A stretch of 64,000 nucleotides of DNA from Verrucomicrobiota bacterium (GCA_017301975.1 JAFLEI010000011.1:1-64000), one strand, 5' to 3'; shown: positions 18,001 through 27,332, numbered from the stretch's first letter. Program-made: numbers and translations. Notes: generated from the sequence alone by a model not told the origin.

Positions 18001-20367
18001 ATGATCACCACCCTCGACCGAAAACTCTTCCGCGACCTCGGCGGCATGAAGGGGCAGGTCCTGGTCGTGAGCCTTGTCATGGCCTGCGGTGTGGCCATGA
18101 TGATCGTCTCCCAAAGCGTCATCCTCAGCCTGGAGCGCACCCGCGACAGCTACTACCAGCGCTACCGCATGCCGGATGTCTTTGGCTCCGTCCGCAGTGC
18201 CCCCCTCTCCCTCCATGACCGCCTAAGTCACATCCCCGGAGTCGCCAGCGTGGAGCTCCGCGTGGTCAAAACCGCCCTCCTCGACATGGAGGGAGTGCAG
18301 GAGCCCGTCCGAGCTCGGCTGGTTTCCCTGCCCGACGATGGCAGGCTCAATCTCAATCAGATCTTCCTCCGCCGGGGCAGGCTCCCCGGCTTGGGCACCC
18401 AGCGGGAGGCCGTCGTCAGCGAGGCCTTTGCCCAGGCGCACGGCCTCCAGATCGGCGACCGCATCACCGCCATTCTCAACGGCCGCCGCGATCACCTCGA
18501 CATCTGCGGCATCGGCCTCTCCCCGGAGTTTGTGTTTGAGGCCCCCCCCGGCCAGACCCTGCCGGACAATCGGCACTACGGCGTCTTCTGGCTCCGTTAC
18601 CAGTCCCTCGCTGCCGCCTTCAATCTGGAAGGCGCATTCAATGACTTTTGCATGGACATCTCTCCCGGCACCCCGCCGGACGAGGTGATCGAGGAGGTGG
18701 ACCAGATGCTCGTCACCTACGGCGCGCCCGGTGCTTATGCCCTTGCGGACCATGCCAGCTCAAAGCGCCTGGGGGATGAACTGCGCATCGTCCGGGCTCT
18801 CTCCCTCGCTTACCCCATGGTCTTCCTCTGCGTGGCCGCCTTCATGGTCAATTCCGTCACCTCGCGCCTGGTGCGGTTGCAGCGTGAGCAGATCGCGCAG
18901 CTCAAGGCACTCGGCTACACCTCCTGGCAGGTCGGCCGCCATTACCTCAACTACGCCCTCGTGATCGTCGCCGTTGGCACGGCAGTGGGCATTTTCGCAG
19001 GCTGGCGCCTCGGGCACACCATGCTCAAGGTGTACACCCTCCTCTTTCATTTCCCTGAGCTGCAGTTTCAGGTCGATCAGCGCGCGCTGGTCATGGCCAT
19101 GGTCATCAGCATCGCGGCGGCGGTTCTCGGTGTCGCGGGCGCCGTATGGCTCGCGGTCAAGCTCTCGCCCGCCGAAGCCATGCGGCCCGAGCCACCCTCG
19201 GATTTCAAGCCCTCGCTGCTGGAGCGCCTCGGCCTCACCCGGGGCTCCGGGCTGGTGTTTCGCATGGCTTTGAGAAACATCGAACGCCGTCCCGTGCAGG
19301 CCGGGTTCACCGTGGCCGGTCTTGCGCTGGCCACCGGCCTGCTGGTGCTGCCGGGCGCTCTCGCAGACAGTGTGGATCAGTTGCTCACCTACCAGTGGAA
19401 TGATCAGTTCCGCCAGAATGTCATCATCTCCATGCGGGATCCGGCCTCCCTCAATACCATCCATGATCTGGAGCACCTGCCGGGCGCCCTTCGGGCGGAG
19501 CCCGTCCGCGGCTTCGTCGCCAGTGTGAGCAATGCGCACCACGAGCGCCGCCTCTACATCCTCGGCTTCGCCAAAAATCACAAGCTCATTCATCCACGCG
19601 ACATGGAGGGCCGCCCCGTTGTGCTGCCGGGGGAGGGGCTCCTCGTGTCGAGCAAGCTCGCCGAAGTGCTGGGCGTGAAAATCGGTGACCGTTTGCACAT
19701 GCAGGTGATGGAAGGCCGCTGCGAACACGTGGAAGTCACCGTGCGCGGCTTCATGGCGGACTTCTACGGCATGTCCGCCTACATGGACATCGATGCCGTC
19801 CGTCATCTCCTGCGGGAGAGCGAGACGATGACCGGCGCCTTTCTCACCGTGGACACCAATCGTTGGGACGACTTCATGCGCGAAGTCAAAAGGCAGCCCA
19901 AAATCGAATTCGCCAGCGTGAAGAAAAACGATCTCGCCGCCTTTCGTGCCTCCACCGGTCAGAGCATCGGCACCCTGCGTCAGTTGTTTCTCTGGATGGC
20001 GGTCATCGTCGCCTTCGGCGTCGTTTACAACAGCGCCCGCATCGCCCTCTCCGAGCGCGGGCGCGATCTCGCCACGCTCCGCGTCGTCGGCCTCACCAAG
20101 CGCGAAGTCGCCGGCGTCCTCCTCGGAGAGCTCACCCTCCTCGTCCTCGTCGCGCTGCCGATAGGCCTCATGTTCGGCAGCGTCCTCGCCTCCTATGTCA
20201 TCAGCGCCGTCAGCAATGAAACCGTGCGCCTGCCTCAGTACATCAGCTCCATCACCTATGCCAATTCCGTGCTCGTCGTCCTCGCGGCCGCCTGCGCCTC
20301 CTTTGCCATGGTCAGCTTCATGCTCCACAAACTCGATCTCGTAAGCGTCCTCAAAGCACGCGACTGA
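18001..20367 (+). CDS. ABC transporter permease, FtsX/MacB-like (paralogue 1)
   Basis: A 788-aa double-FtsX inner-membrane protein. A first helix lies near residues 20-40 (VLVVSLVMACGVAMMIV), then a periplasmic core domain (about 45-260), three helices (about 265-400) with the FtsX-type segment LQREQIAQLKALGYTSWQVG, then a second copy: a helix at about 430-460, a second periplasmic domain and three helices to the end, including VVYNSARIALSERGRDLATL and a terminal VLKARD. Such permeases act with a cytoplasmic ATPase to move lipids, peptides or other compounds. No ATPase or adaptor gene is in the window. A second, clearly related 788-aa copy lies at 24300-26666. Its divergent position from the PKS makes product export a possible, unproven role. 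Confidence 0.88.
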   Translation: MITTLDRKLFRDLGGMKGQVLVVSLVMACGVAMMIVSQSVILSLERTRDSYYQRYRMPDVFGSVRSAPLSLHDRLSHIPGVASVELRVVKTALLDMEGVQEPVRARLVSLPDDGRLNLNQIFLRRGRLPGLGTQREAVVSEAFAQAHGLQIGDRITAILNGRRDHLDICGIGLSPEFVFEAPPGQTLPDNRHYGVFWLRYQSLAAAFNLEGAFNDFCMDISPGTPPDEVIEEVDQMLVTYGAPGAYALADHASSKRLGDELRIVRALSLAYPMVFLCVAAFMVNSVTSRLVRLQREQIAQLKALGYTSWQVGRHYLNYALVIVAVGTAVGIFAGWRLGHTMLKVYTLLFHFPELQFQVDQRALVMAMVISIAAAVLGVAGAVWLAVKLSPAEAMRPEPPSDFKPSLLERLGLTRGSGLVFRMALRNIERRPVQAGFTVAGLALATGLLVLPGALADSVDQLLTYQWNDQFRQNVIISMRDPASLNTIHDLEHLPGALRAEPVRGFVASVSNAHHERRLYILGFAKNHKLIHPRDMEGRPVVLPGEGLLVSSKLAEVLGVKIGDRLHMQVMEGRCEHVEVTVRGFMADFYGMSAYMDIDAVRHLLRESETMTGAFLTVDTNRWDDFMREVKRQPKIEFASVKKNDLAAFRASTGQSIGTLRQLFLWMAVIVAFGVVYNSARIALSERGRDLATLRVVGLTKREVAGVLLGELTLLVLVALPIGLMFGSVLASYVISAVSNETVRLPQYISSITYANSVLVVLAAACASFAMVSFMLHKLDLVSVLKARD

Positions 20368-20684
20368 TCAATCCACCCGCGGACGCCAACCAACGCGCCG
20401 ACGTTAATCAGCGCGCCAGCGTCTTGGAGTGCGGTGGCAGAGATGCAAGGCGCAAGCCTGCATCGCCGACACCGCTTTCGCAGGCTGCCGCGTGCCCTTC
20501 TCACTCAGCCCGTCCTCCGTCCTCTATCACTATCAAGCCCGTGATAATCCCGCGACGTGCGCACCGCCCGCCACGCCCGTCAACCGGACTCCGGCCCGCT
20601 TGATCGCGTCATCGCCGGGCTCCATCCTCATCCGTGCAATGTTGATTTGCCCACGTTGACCATCCATCCTAATCCAACTTTGCC
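20368..20684. other. Intergenic region with a 73-bp dispersed repeat
   Basis: About 317 nt between the permease and peptidase genes. It contains one copy of a repeat found inverted at 23783-23854; I see no gene. Confidence 0.6.
20412..20484 (+). repeat. Dispersed intergenic repeat, copy A
   Basis: Starting near CAGCGTCTTGGAGTGCGG and ending ACACCGCTTTCGCAGG, this segment matches the reverse complement of 23783-23854 with about five substitutions and one inserted base over 73 nt. The two copies form an inverted pair flanking the S9 peptidase gene. Confidence 0.8.
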
Positions 20685-23039
20685 ATGAACTCAGTCATCC
20701 CGGATCGCTGTCTACCCCTCTTCGCGGCGCTGCTCACGGCACTCGCCAGCAGTGCATCCGCAGTGAGCATTGAAGAGGCGCTGGCGCTGCCGAAGCAATG
20801 GGACAAGAAGGTGCTCAATGAAAACGTCGCTCCGCACTGGTTGCCGGATGGACAGAGCTTTTGGTATCAACGGCAGACGGCTGATGGCAAAGCCGAGTTC
20901 GTCTTGATCCAGGCAGGCACCGCACAGCGCAAGACAGCCGCCACCCGGGAGGCGCTTGATTTGCCGCCGCCGCCCAGTCGCCGCAGTTCCAAGGAGGGTG
21001 TTTGGACGACGGGCTTCTCGCCCAAGGACACGCTGCCGATCAAGGTGACGTTCGTGAACCAGTGGCAGACAGATTTGGAACTGGTGTGGCTCGACTCCCA
21101 CGGCCTGCGCATCAGCAAAGGCACCCTGAAAAAAGGTGGGCGCGTGACGAAGGATACAACCAAGGACGCGCGCTGGTGGTTTTTTGATGCGGAGACGAAG
21201 AAGTCCGTATCGCTGATGGTGATGAACGAAGATGGCGAGGAAATCTTCATTGATGGCAAGCCATCGACAGCGGCCTCTGTACGGGCGAAGGGCCTGTCCC
21301 CGGACAAGCAGTGGGTGGTCAGTTTCAAAGGCAATCGTGCTTCTTTGCTCCATCAGAAGACCAGACAAAAGGTGGAGATCGAATGCGACCTGCCTGCCAA
21401 GGCCGCCTTGATGGGAACTGTGAGCTGGTCGCCGGATTCGCAGTCCTTCATGGTGCCGGGCGTGGTGGATGTTGAGCGGCGAAAGCTGACCATCGTCGAG
21501 TCGTTACCCAAGGACTCCGTGCAGCCAAAACTCAAGGTGGTGGACTACTTCAAAGCCGGCGACGCGCTGCCCAAGGCGGTGCCCGTGCTCTTCCGCATGA
21601 GCGACAAGAAGGCCATCGTCATGGATGACAAACTGTTCCCCAATCCTTACGCAACCAAGTCCGACCTGAGCGTGCGTTGGGCACCGGATGGCAGCGAGTT
21701 CTACTTTGACTACAATCAGCGCGGGCATCAGCTCTTCCGCGTCATCGCCGTGGATGCCAGGACGGGGAAAGCGCGCGCCGTGGTCGAGGAGACGAGCCAG
21801 ACCTTCATCGACTACGCCTACAAGACCTCCCAGAACTGGCTGCACCAGACGGGTGAACTGCTCTGGATGAGCGAGCGCAGCGGCTGGGCGCATCTCTGGC
21901 TTTACGATGTGAAGACGGGCAAGGTGAAGCAGCAGGTGACCAGCGGCCAATGGGTCGTCCGCAAGGTGCTGCGTATGGATGAGAAGAATCGGCAGGTGTG
22001 GTTCATGGCCTCCGGTTTGAAAGCCGGTGAAGACCCCTGTCAGAGGCATCTCTGCCGGGTGAATCTTGATGGCGCCGGCTTCACCCAGTTGACTCAGGGC
22101 GATGGCGATCATCGCGTGCTTTTCTCACCGAACACCACCTGGTTCATCGACACCTGCTCACGCGCTGATGCGGCCCCGATCTCGGAACTGCGCTCCAGCA
22201 AGGATGGCAGCTTGGTTCGTGTTTTGGAAAAGGCGGACACCTCAGCCCTGCTCGCAACCGGTTGGCAGATGCCAGAGCGCTTTGTCGCCAAAGGTCGTGA
22301 TGGGAAGACCGACATCCACGGGGTCATTTTCAAGCCCTCGCATCTCGATCCGACGAAGAAGTATCCTGTGATTGAGTCGGTGTATGCAGGGCCGCCGCGC
22401 GCCTCGTCTCCGAAGACTTTCAGTCTGTTCTCCAAGCAGCGCCAGCTCGCCGAGCTGGGCTTCATCGTGGTACAGGCCGATGGCATGGGCACGAACTATC
22501 GCGGCAAGGTCTTCCATGACGTGTGTTGGAAGAACTTCAAAGACTCCGGTTTCCCCGACCGCATCGCCTGGATCAAAGCAGCGGCACAAACGCGCCCTTG
22601 GATGGATCTGAGCCGGATGGGCATTGCTGGCGGCAGCGCAGGCGGTGGCAATGCCATGCGTGCACTGCTTGACTACAACGACTTTTACCACGCGGCCTTT
22701 GCGGACAGCGGCGCACATGACAACCGCATGAACATGATCTGGTGGAATGAGTCCTTCATGGGCTGGCCGGTGGATGAGTCGTATGTGCGCAGCTCAAATG
22801 TGGCTGACGCCGCGAAGCTGAAAGGTCATCTTTTTCTCACCACGGGCGAGCTCGACACCAATGTCGATCCTGCCAGCACCATGCAGGTCGTGGGTGCGTT
22901 GCAGAAAGCGGGCAAGACTTTCGAGTTCATGCCCATCGTCGGGGGCGGCCACTGCGCCGCGTTAGAGGCAGGCTCCCAATACGGCCTGCGCATGCGCATG
23001 GATTTTTTTGTGAGGCGGCTGCTTCATGGCCAAAACTGA
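20685..23039 (+). CDS. Secreted S9 family peptidase (dipeptidyl peptidase IV-like)
   Basis: A 784-aa serine peptidase with a cleavable signal peptide (about residues 1-26, ending SSASA). Residues about 50-530 form the DPP IV-type beta-propeller with repeated WSPDSQSF and WAPDGSEFYF strands; the C-terminal alpha/beta-hydrolase carries nucleophile Ser651 in GGSAGG, Asp724 in GELDTNVDP and His756 in GGGHC. It should cleave short peptides, often after proline, in the periplasm or outside. The nucleophile elbow GGSAGG differs from the GWSYGG typical of DPP IV. It lies between two paralogous permease genes and is bracketed by inverted repeat copies, but no functional link to the permeases is visible. 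Confidence 0.93.
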   Translation: MNSVIPDRCLPLFAALLTALASSASAVSIEEALALPKQWDKKVLNENVAPHWLPDGQSFWYQRQTADGKAEFVLIQAGTAQRKTAATREALDLPPPPSRRSSKEGVWTTGFSPKDTLPIKVTFVNQWQTDLELVWLDSHGLRISKGTLKKGGRVTKDTTKDARWWFFDAETKKSVSLMVMNEDGEEIFIDGKPSTAASVRAKGLSPDKQWVVSFKGNRASLLHQKTRQKVEIECDLPAKAALMGTVSWSPDSQSFMVPGVVDVERRKLTIVESLPKDSVQPKLKVVDYFKAGDALPKAVPVLFRMSDKKAIVMDDKLFPNPYATKSDLSVRWAPDGSEFYFDYNQRGHQLFRVIAVDARTGKARAVVEETSQTFIDYAYKTSQNWLHQTGELLWMSERSGWAHLWLYDVKTGKVKQQVTSGQWVVRKVLRMDEKNRQVWFMASGLKAGEDPCQRHLCRVNLDGAGFTQLTQGDGDHRVLFSPNTTWFIDTCSRADAAPISELRSSKDGSLVRVLEKADTSALLATGWQMPERFVAKGRDGKTDIHGVIFKPSHLDPTKKYPVIESVYAGPPRASSPKTFSLFSKQRQLAELGFIVVQADGMGTNYRGKVFHDVCWKNFKDSGFPDRIAWIKAAAQTRPWMDLSRMGIAGGSAGGGNAMRALLDYNDFYHAAFADSGAHDNRMNMIWWNESFMGWPVDESYVRSSNVADAAKLKGHLFLTTGELDTNVDPASTMQVVGALQKAGKTFEFMPIVGGGHCAALEAGSQYGLRMRMDFFVRRLLHGQN

Positions 23040-23303
23040 GGCGGAAAACTCAGCCTCGTCTCGCCATGCCAACCGTGCTGCTGGGGACAAACGTGGCAGC
23101 GATGAACGGCCCCGCGTTAAGGTGCCTCCATCGTTGATTTAGAGACGCCATGATCACCTCCATCAGGCGCATCGTTTTGATCTTGCGGCAGGCTGCTTTC
23201 GACTGACGCCTCAGCGCAGCAAAGTAGCCTTGTTCCTGCGGAACAAGGAACGCTCCACCTCGCCCCCGACGCTTAACAACGTGGAAACAAGCCCTTGTTT
23301 CGT

Positions 23304-23557
23304 CCGCATTGCCGCCAGGCCCTCAGCACCAAAGGTGCGGCGGACTCAGCCCAGGTCGCCGCGAGGAACGATCAAGCCCTGGGTTAATGCGCCCCACCCC
23401 TCCGGGCAGCAAACTCAGTTTAGCCTTCGCAGCTTTAGCGAAGAACGGGCGCCTTCTGTGCACACCGCGCTCACCAGCAGCGCCCCCGACGCCCCTCCGC
23501 CGCGCAGGCTCCCAAACTCCACGATGGACGCCCTTAACCGAGTGCCATTCATGCCAG
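23304..23557 (+). repeat. Long degenerate intergenic repeat, copy 1
   Basis: Ordered blocks shared with 23940-24174: TCCGCATTGCC, AGCACCAAAGGTGCGGC (with palindrome GCACC-AAA-GGTGC at 23326-23338), AGCCCAGG, GCCCTGGGT, CAGCAAAC, a block close to CTCCCAAACTCCACGATGG, and GCCATTCATGCCA. Spacers between blocks diverge, as expected for old copies of one element. Confidence 0.75.
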
Positions 23558-23782
23558 GTATGAGTCGCGCTCGTTTAAGACGTGTCGTCGCGGTTTTTGG
23601 TGTCTGACGCAAAGGGCCGCATGCGAGCGCGATAGCGTCTTGGACGCCGGAGCGCAGCGCAGATAGACAGCCGCAGGCTGCCCGTAGGGTGAGCGCAGCG
23701 AATCAATGCGTGCGGGAAGCGTGGCGCCACGCCGCTTTTCGCAGGCCGGATGGCGTGGGAAGACCTGAGAACGCTCGATACC

Positions 23783-23854
23783 CCTGCGAAAGCGGTGTCG
23801 TCGATGCAGGCTGCGCCGTGCATCTCTGTCACCGCGCTCCAAGACGCTGTCGCG
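23783..23854 (-). repeat. Dispersed intergenic repeat, copy B (inverted)
   Basis: Reverse complement of copy A at 20412-20484 at about 90% identity. Both copies lie outside the peptidase gene, pointing toward each other. Confidence 0.8.
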
Positions 23855-23939
23855 TTTCTTCCTAAACAGTCCTCAAAATCCACGATAACAACTTACCATT
23901 CATGCTAGGCATGATGGCACTCGGATAACGCGGAGATCA

Positions 23940-24174
23940 TCCGCATTGCCTCCCGGTTTTAAGCACCAAAGGTGCGGCCTATCGCAGCCCAGGGCAAGCG
24001 AGCCTCGGCGAGCGCCGCCCTGGGTCACTGCACCAGCAATCCGGACAGCAAACCCAGCGCCTTCTCCACGCGCCGTGCCCTCCAGCAGCGTTCTCAACGC
24101 CCCACCGCTGCTACCAGCATCCGCAAGCTCCCAAAATCCACGATCGATGCCCTCCCCCGAGGGCCATTCATGCC
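23940..24174 (+). repeat. Long degenerate intergenic repeat, copy 2
   Basis: Same ordered blocks as 23304-23557, including GCACCAAAGGTGC at 23963-23975 and a terminal block ending GGGCCATTCATGCCA. A third partial copy of only the last blocks (CAAAATCCACGAT, CCATTCATGC) lies near 23871-23912. Confidence 0.75.
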
Positions 24175-24299
24175 ATGCATTCTTCAGAGTATGACGGCGC
24201 AAATCATGGGTGTCCCATTCACTCGACGCCCCCTAACCCCTCCAAAATCGCATCTGTTTTTGCAAACCACCCGCATGAACGTATCCATACAACAACCCC

Positions 24300-26666
24300 A
24301 TGCTCACCCCGCTCGATCTCAAACTCTTCCGCGATCTCGGTCGCATGAAGGGGCAGATCGTCGCCGTGAGCCTCGTAATGGCCTGCGGATTGGCGATGAT
24401 GATCATGACGCGCAGCATCGTGCTCACCTTGGAAAGCACCCGGGACGCCTACTACCAGCGCTACCGCCTCGCGGATGTCTTTGCTTCTCTGAAGCGTGCG
24501 CCGCTCTCCCTGGCGGAGCGCGTGGCGGAGATCCCCGGCGTCGCAGCGGTCGAGGCACGCGTCGTGGTCGATGCCACCCTCGATCTCGTGGGCATGACCG
24601 AGCCTGCCTCCGCGCATCTGGTGTCACTCCCTGAAGGACGGCCGCAGACGCTCAACAAGGTCTTCGTCCGCCAGGGCCGCATGCCGCTGCCTGATGAACG
24701 ACGCCAGGCGGTGGTCAGTGAATCCTTCGCCCTCGCCAACAAGCTGCAAATTGGCGACAGCCTCGTCGCCATCATCAACGGCCACCGCGACATCATCATC
24801 ATCTGCGGCATTGGCCTGTCGCCCGAATTTGTGTTTGAGGCGCGCCCCGGGCAGACCCTGCCGGACAACAAACGCTACGGCGTCTTCTGGATGAACTACG
24901 AGGCCATCGCCGTGCCCTACGATCTCGATGGCGCGTTCAATGATCTCTGCGTGGATCTCTCCCCGGGCGCGCAGTCAGGACCCGTGATGGCGGAAATCGA
25001 CCGCCTCCTGCTGGGCTACGGGGCGCAGGGAGCCTACACCCGGCGCGAGCACAACAGCGCGCAACGTCTCGATGACGAACTCCGTGTGGTGCGCGCTCTC
25101 TCCGTCGCCTATCCCGTGGTCTTCCTCAGTGTCGCTGCTTTCATGGTCAATGCGGTGCTCGCACGGCTGGTGCGCCTCCAGCGCGAGCAGATCGCGCAGC
25201 TCAAGGCCCTCGGCTATTCATCCTGGCAGGTCGGCCGCCATTATCTCAACTACGCCCTGGTCATTGTCGTGCTCGGCACCTTCATCGGCAGCGCGGTGGG
25301 CCGCTGGATGGGTGGGAGCCTGATCAGCATCTACGATGTCTTTTTCCGCTTCCCCGCGCTGAATTTTCGCATGGATTACAGCGCCTTGGTCATCGCACTG
25401 GTGGTCAGTGCAGCGGCTTCGTTTCTCGGTGTCGTCAGCGTCGTCTGGATGGCGGTCAAGCTCCCGCCCGCCGAGGCCATGCGCCCTGAGCCGCCCGCTG
25501 ACTTCAAACCTTCGGCCCTCGAACGCATGGGCCTCACCCGTGGCAGCAGCCCTGCGCTGCGCATGGCCTTGCGAAACATCGAGCGCCGCCCCGTGCAGGC
25601 TCTCTTCACCGTCTTCGGCCTCGCCCTCGCCACCGGCCTGATGGTGCTCCCCGGCTCCATGGCGGACAGCATTGACTACATGCTCACCTACCAATGGAAC
25701 GACGTTCAGCGCCAGGATGTGGTGGCGTTTTTTGCCGAGCCCGGGTCCGCCGATTCGCTGCACAATCTGGAGCAGCTTCCCGGCGTCCAGCGCGCCGAGC
25801 CCGTGCGCGCCGTGCAGGCGCGCATCCACTACGGCCACCATTCCCGCAAGATCGCCGTGACCGGGCTCCCCTCGGATGCCGACCTCAACCGCCTGCTCGA
25901 CGCGGAGCGGCGGCTCATCGTCCTGCCTGACGAGGGCATCGTGATGTCCGCCCAGCTCGGCAAAATCCTCGGCGCCCGCATTGGCGATGTCGTTCAAGTG
26001 GAGGCCCTCGAAGGCCGGCGCGAAACCGTCGGCGTACCCATCCGCGGTTTCATGCAGGACTTCGCCGGCATCTCCGCCTTCATGGACATCAATGCCCTGC
26101 ATCGTCTCATGCGTGAAGGCGGCACCGTGAGCGGTGCCTACATGACCGTCGATCAGGCCCGCTGGAGTGAATTCATGCGAACGGTCAAAGACACCCCCCG
26201 CATCGCCATCACGCTCGTCAAACAGGACCAGCTCGATTCCTTTCGCAGCACCACCGGCCAGAGCATTGGCATCCTGCGCAAGCTCTACCTCGTGCTCGCC
26301 GTCGTGGTGGCCTTCGGCGTGGTTTACAACAGCGCCCGCATCGCGCTCTCAGAGCGCAGCCGTGACCTCGCCACCCTCCGCGTCGTCGGCTTCACCCAGC
26401 GCGAAGTCGCCGGTGTGCTGCTGGGAGAGCTCCTGCTGCTCATCTCCACCGCCATTCCCATCGGCCTCTTGTTTGGCAAAGGTCTTGCCACCTTCATCAT
26501 CACCAAGGTGAGCACGGAAACGATCCGCATGCCCCTCGTCATCAGCCTTCACACCTACACCATGGCCGTCCTCGTGGTCGCCGCAGCTTCCTGCGCCTCC
26601 TTCATCGTCGTCAGCCGCATGCTGCGAAAGCTCGACATGGTCGGCGTGCTAAAGGCGCGGGATTGA
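24300..26666 (+). CDS. ABC transporter permease, FtsX/MacB-like (paralogue 2)
   Basis: A 788-aa protein, exactly the length of the product at 18001-20367 and clearly homologous throughout: LKLFRDLGRMKGQIVAVSLV at the N-terminus, RDAYYQRYRLADVFASLKRAP, ICGIGLSPEFVFEARPGQTL, LQREQIAQLKALGYSSWQVG, MALRNIERRPVQALFT, VVYNSARIALSERSRDLATL and a terminal VLKARD. Topology is two FtsX halves, each with a periplasmic domain and a membrane bundle. Its periplasmic parts differ most from paralogue 1, suggesting different cargo or partner. No ATPase gene lies next to it. The copies are about 6 kb apart with a peptidase and repeats between, so they are not a simple recent tandem duplication. Confidence 0.88.
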   Translation: MLTPLDLKLFRDLGRMKGQIVAVSLVMACGLAMMIMTRSIVLTLESTRDAYYQRYRLADVFASLKRAPLSLAERVAEIPGVAAVEARVVVDATLDLVGMTEPASAHLVSLPEGRPQTLNKVFVRQGRMPLPDERRQAVVSESFALANKLQIGDSLVAIINGHRDIIIICGIGLSPEFVFEARPGQTLPDNKRYGVFWMNYEAIAVPYDLDGAFNDLCVDLSPGAQSGPVMAEIDRLLLGYGAQGAYTRREHNSAQRLDDELRVVRALSVAYPVVFLSVAAFMVNAVLARLVRLQREQIAQLKALGYSSWQVGRHYLNYALVIVVLGTFIGSAVGRWMGGSLISIYDVFFRFPALNFRMDYSALVIALVVSAAASFLGVVSVVWMAVKLPPAEAMRPEPPADFKPSALERMGLTRGSSPALRMALRNIERRPVQALFTVFGLALATGLMVLPGSMADSIDYMLTYQWNDVQRQDVVAFFAEPGSADSLHNLEQLPGVQRAEPVRAVQARIHYGHHSRKIAVTGLPSDADLNRLLDAERRLIVLPDEGIVMSAQLGKILGARIGDVVQVEALEGRRETVGVPIRGFMQDFAGISAFMDINALHRLMREGGTVSGAYMTVDQARWSEFMRTVKDTPRIAITLVKQDQLDSFRSTTGQSIGILRKLYLVLAVVVAFGVVYNSARIALSERSRDLATLRVVGFTQREVAGVLLGELLLLISTAIPIGLLFGKGLATFIITKVSTETIRMPLVISLHTYTMAVLVVAAASCASFIVVSRMLRKLDMVGVLKARD

Positions 26667-27020
26667 GGGGACGTTTTCCCCTTCAAACGCAACCCTCCCA
26701 ACTGGCCCTCCGGCTCTCCTGCGCGTGCGAGCGTTCATCGCGGAAGGGCGGTTGGTCCTCCCGCCACCGTCGAGCGTCTCCACGCTCGCTTTTCGGAAAG
26801 CAGTTCTGGAATTCGTTTCAGCCCCGCCTCCGGCCTTCGTCGCCTCGGCGTAGAAGTCAGCACCCCCGCAACACCCATCCCTAGGCATCGCCCATAGCCT
26901 GCGTCCTGGAGTCTTTTTTCCCGCTGTCAGTCCCGCTAGGATCACGCGCCTCCCTCGGTCGAACACAAGCCTCAATTGCCTATTCATTTTCAATAACTTA
27001 ACTTTTACCATAGTGACATA

Positions 27021-27131
27021 ATGGAATCTTTCTTCGCGGCAGAAAAGATCGGAGACAAGATTGATGATGCCACGGACTCACACCCTGCTGAAGGAGTGCG
27101 TGATGCTATTGAGGATGCCACCGGCAAGTAA
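27021..27131 (+). CDS. Possible 36-aa acidic/amphipathic small protein
   Basis: ATG 27021 opens a 36-codon frame reading MESFFAAEKIGDKIDDATD and so on, ending in EDATGK. It is Asp/Glu/Lys/Ala-rich with helix-forming spacing and lacks Cys or Trp. A local A/T-rich region precedes it, and another tiny ORF with a membrane helix follows 20 nt later. No family recognised. The protein-like composition is the only coding evidence, and it has no obvious ribosome-binding site. Confidence 0.4.
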   Translation: MESFFAAEKIGDKIDDATDSHPAEGVRDAIEDATGK

Positions 27132-27151
27132 TTTGTGTTTCAGCGAATGTG

Positions 27152-27286
27152 ATGGCTTTGCTCGAGCTGGATCGACAGCCGGACCCGGTGCTTGCAGGTC
27201 TATATCTTTTCTTTGGAGTTGGTTTCATCTGCATGATTGTATTGCGCGAGGATCGTCACCGGAAGCATCCGACCCAGTGCAATTGA
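27152..27286 (+). CDS. Possible 44-aa single-helix membrane protein
   Basis: ATG 27152 (or GTG 27149) opens a frame of 44 codons: a short N-terminus MALLELDRQPDP, one strongly hydrophobic segment (VLAGLYLFFGVGFICMIVL, about residues 13-31) and a basic tail REDRHRKHP. This is the layout of small membrane proteins, including type I toxins, but I see no antitoxin. It follows the 36-aa ORF by 20 nt. Confidence 0.4.
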   Translation: MALLELDRQPDPVLAGLYLFFGVGFICMIVLREDRHRKHPTQCN

Positions 27287-27332
27287 CAAGTCGGCACTGC
27301 TATTCGTAGCCGGGGAAAAGAGGGGACACGTT

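Larger units (their letters stand above)
23040..24299. other. Gene-free, repeat-rich region
   Basis: 1.26 kb between the S9 peptidase and the second permease. No credible gene: the short open frames read as repeat translations. It contains two degenerate copies of a roughly 240-250-bp element, a third partial copy (about 23871-23912), an inverted copy of the 73-bp repeat and a G/C-rich segment near 23633-23700 beginning AGCGTCTTGGACGCCGG, related to the start of that repeat. Confidence 0.7.

Noticed and set aside
23230..24634. Open frames in the repeat-rich region (60-220 aa)
   Set aside because: They translate repeats and have no coding character or homologous domains; the longest runs into the second permease in another frame.
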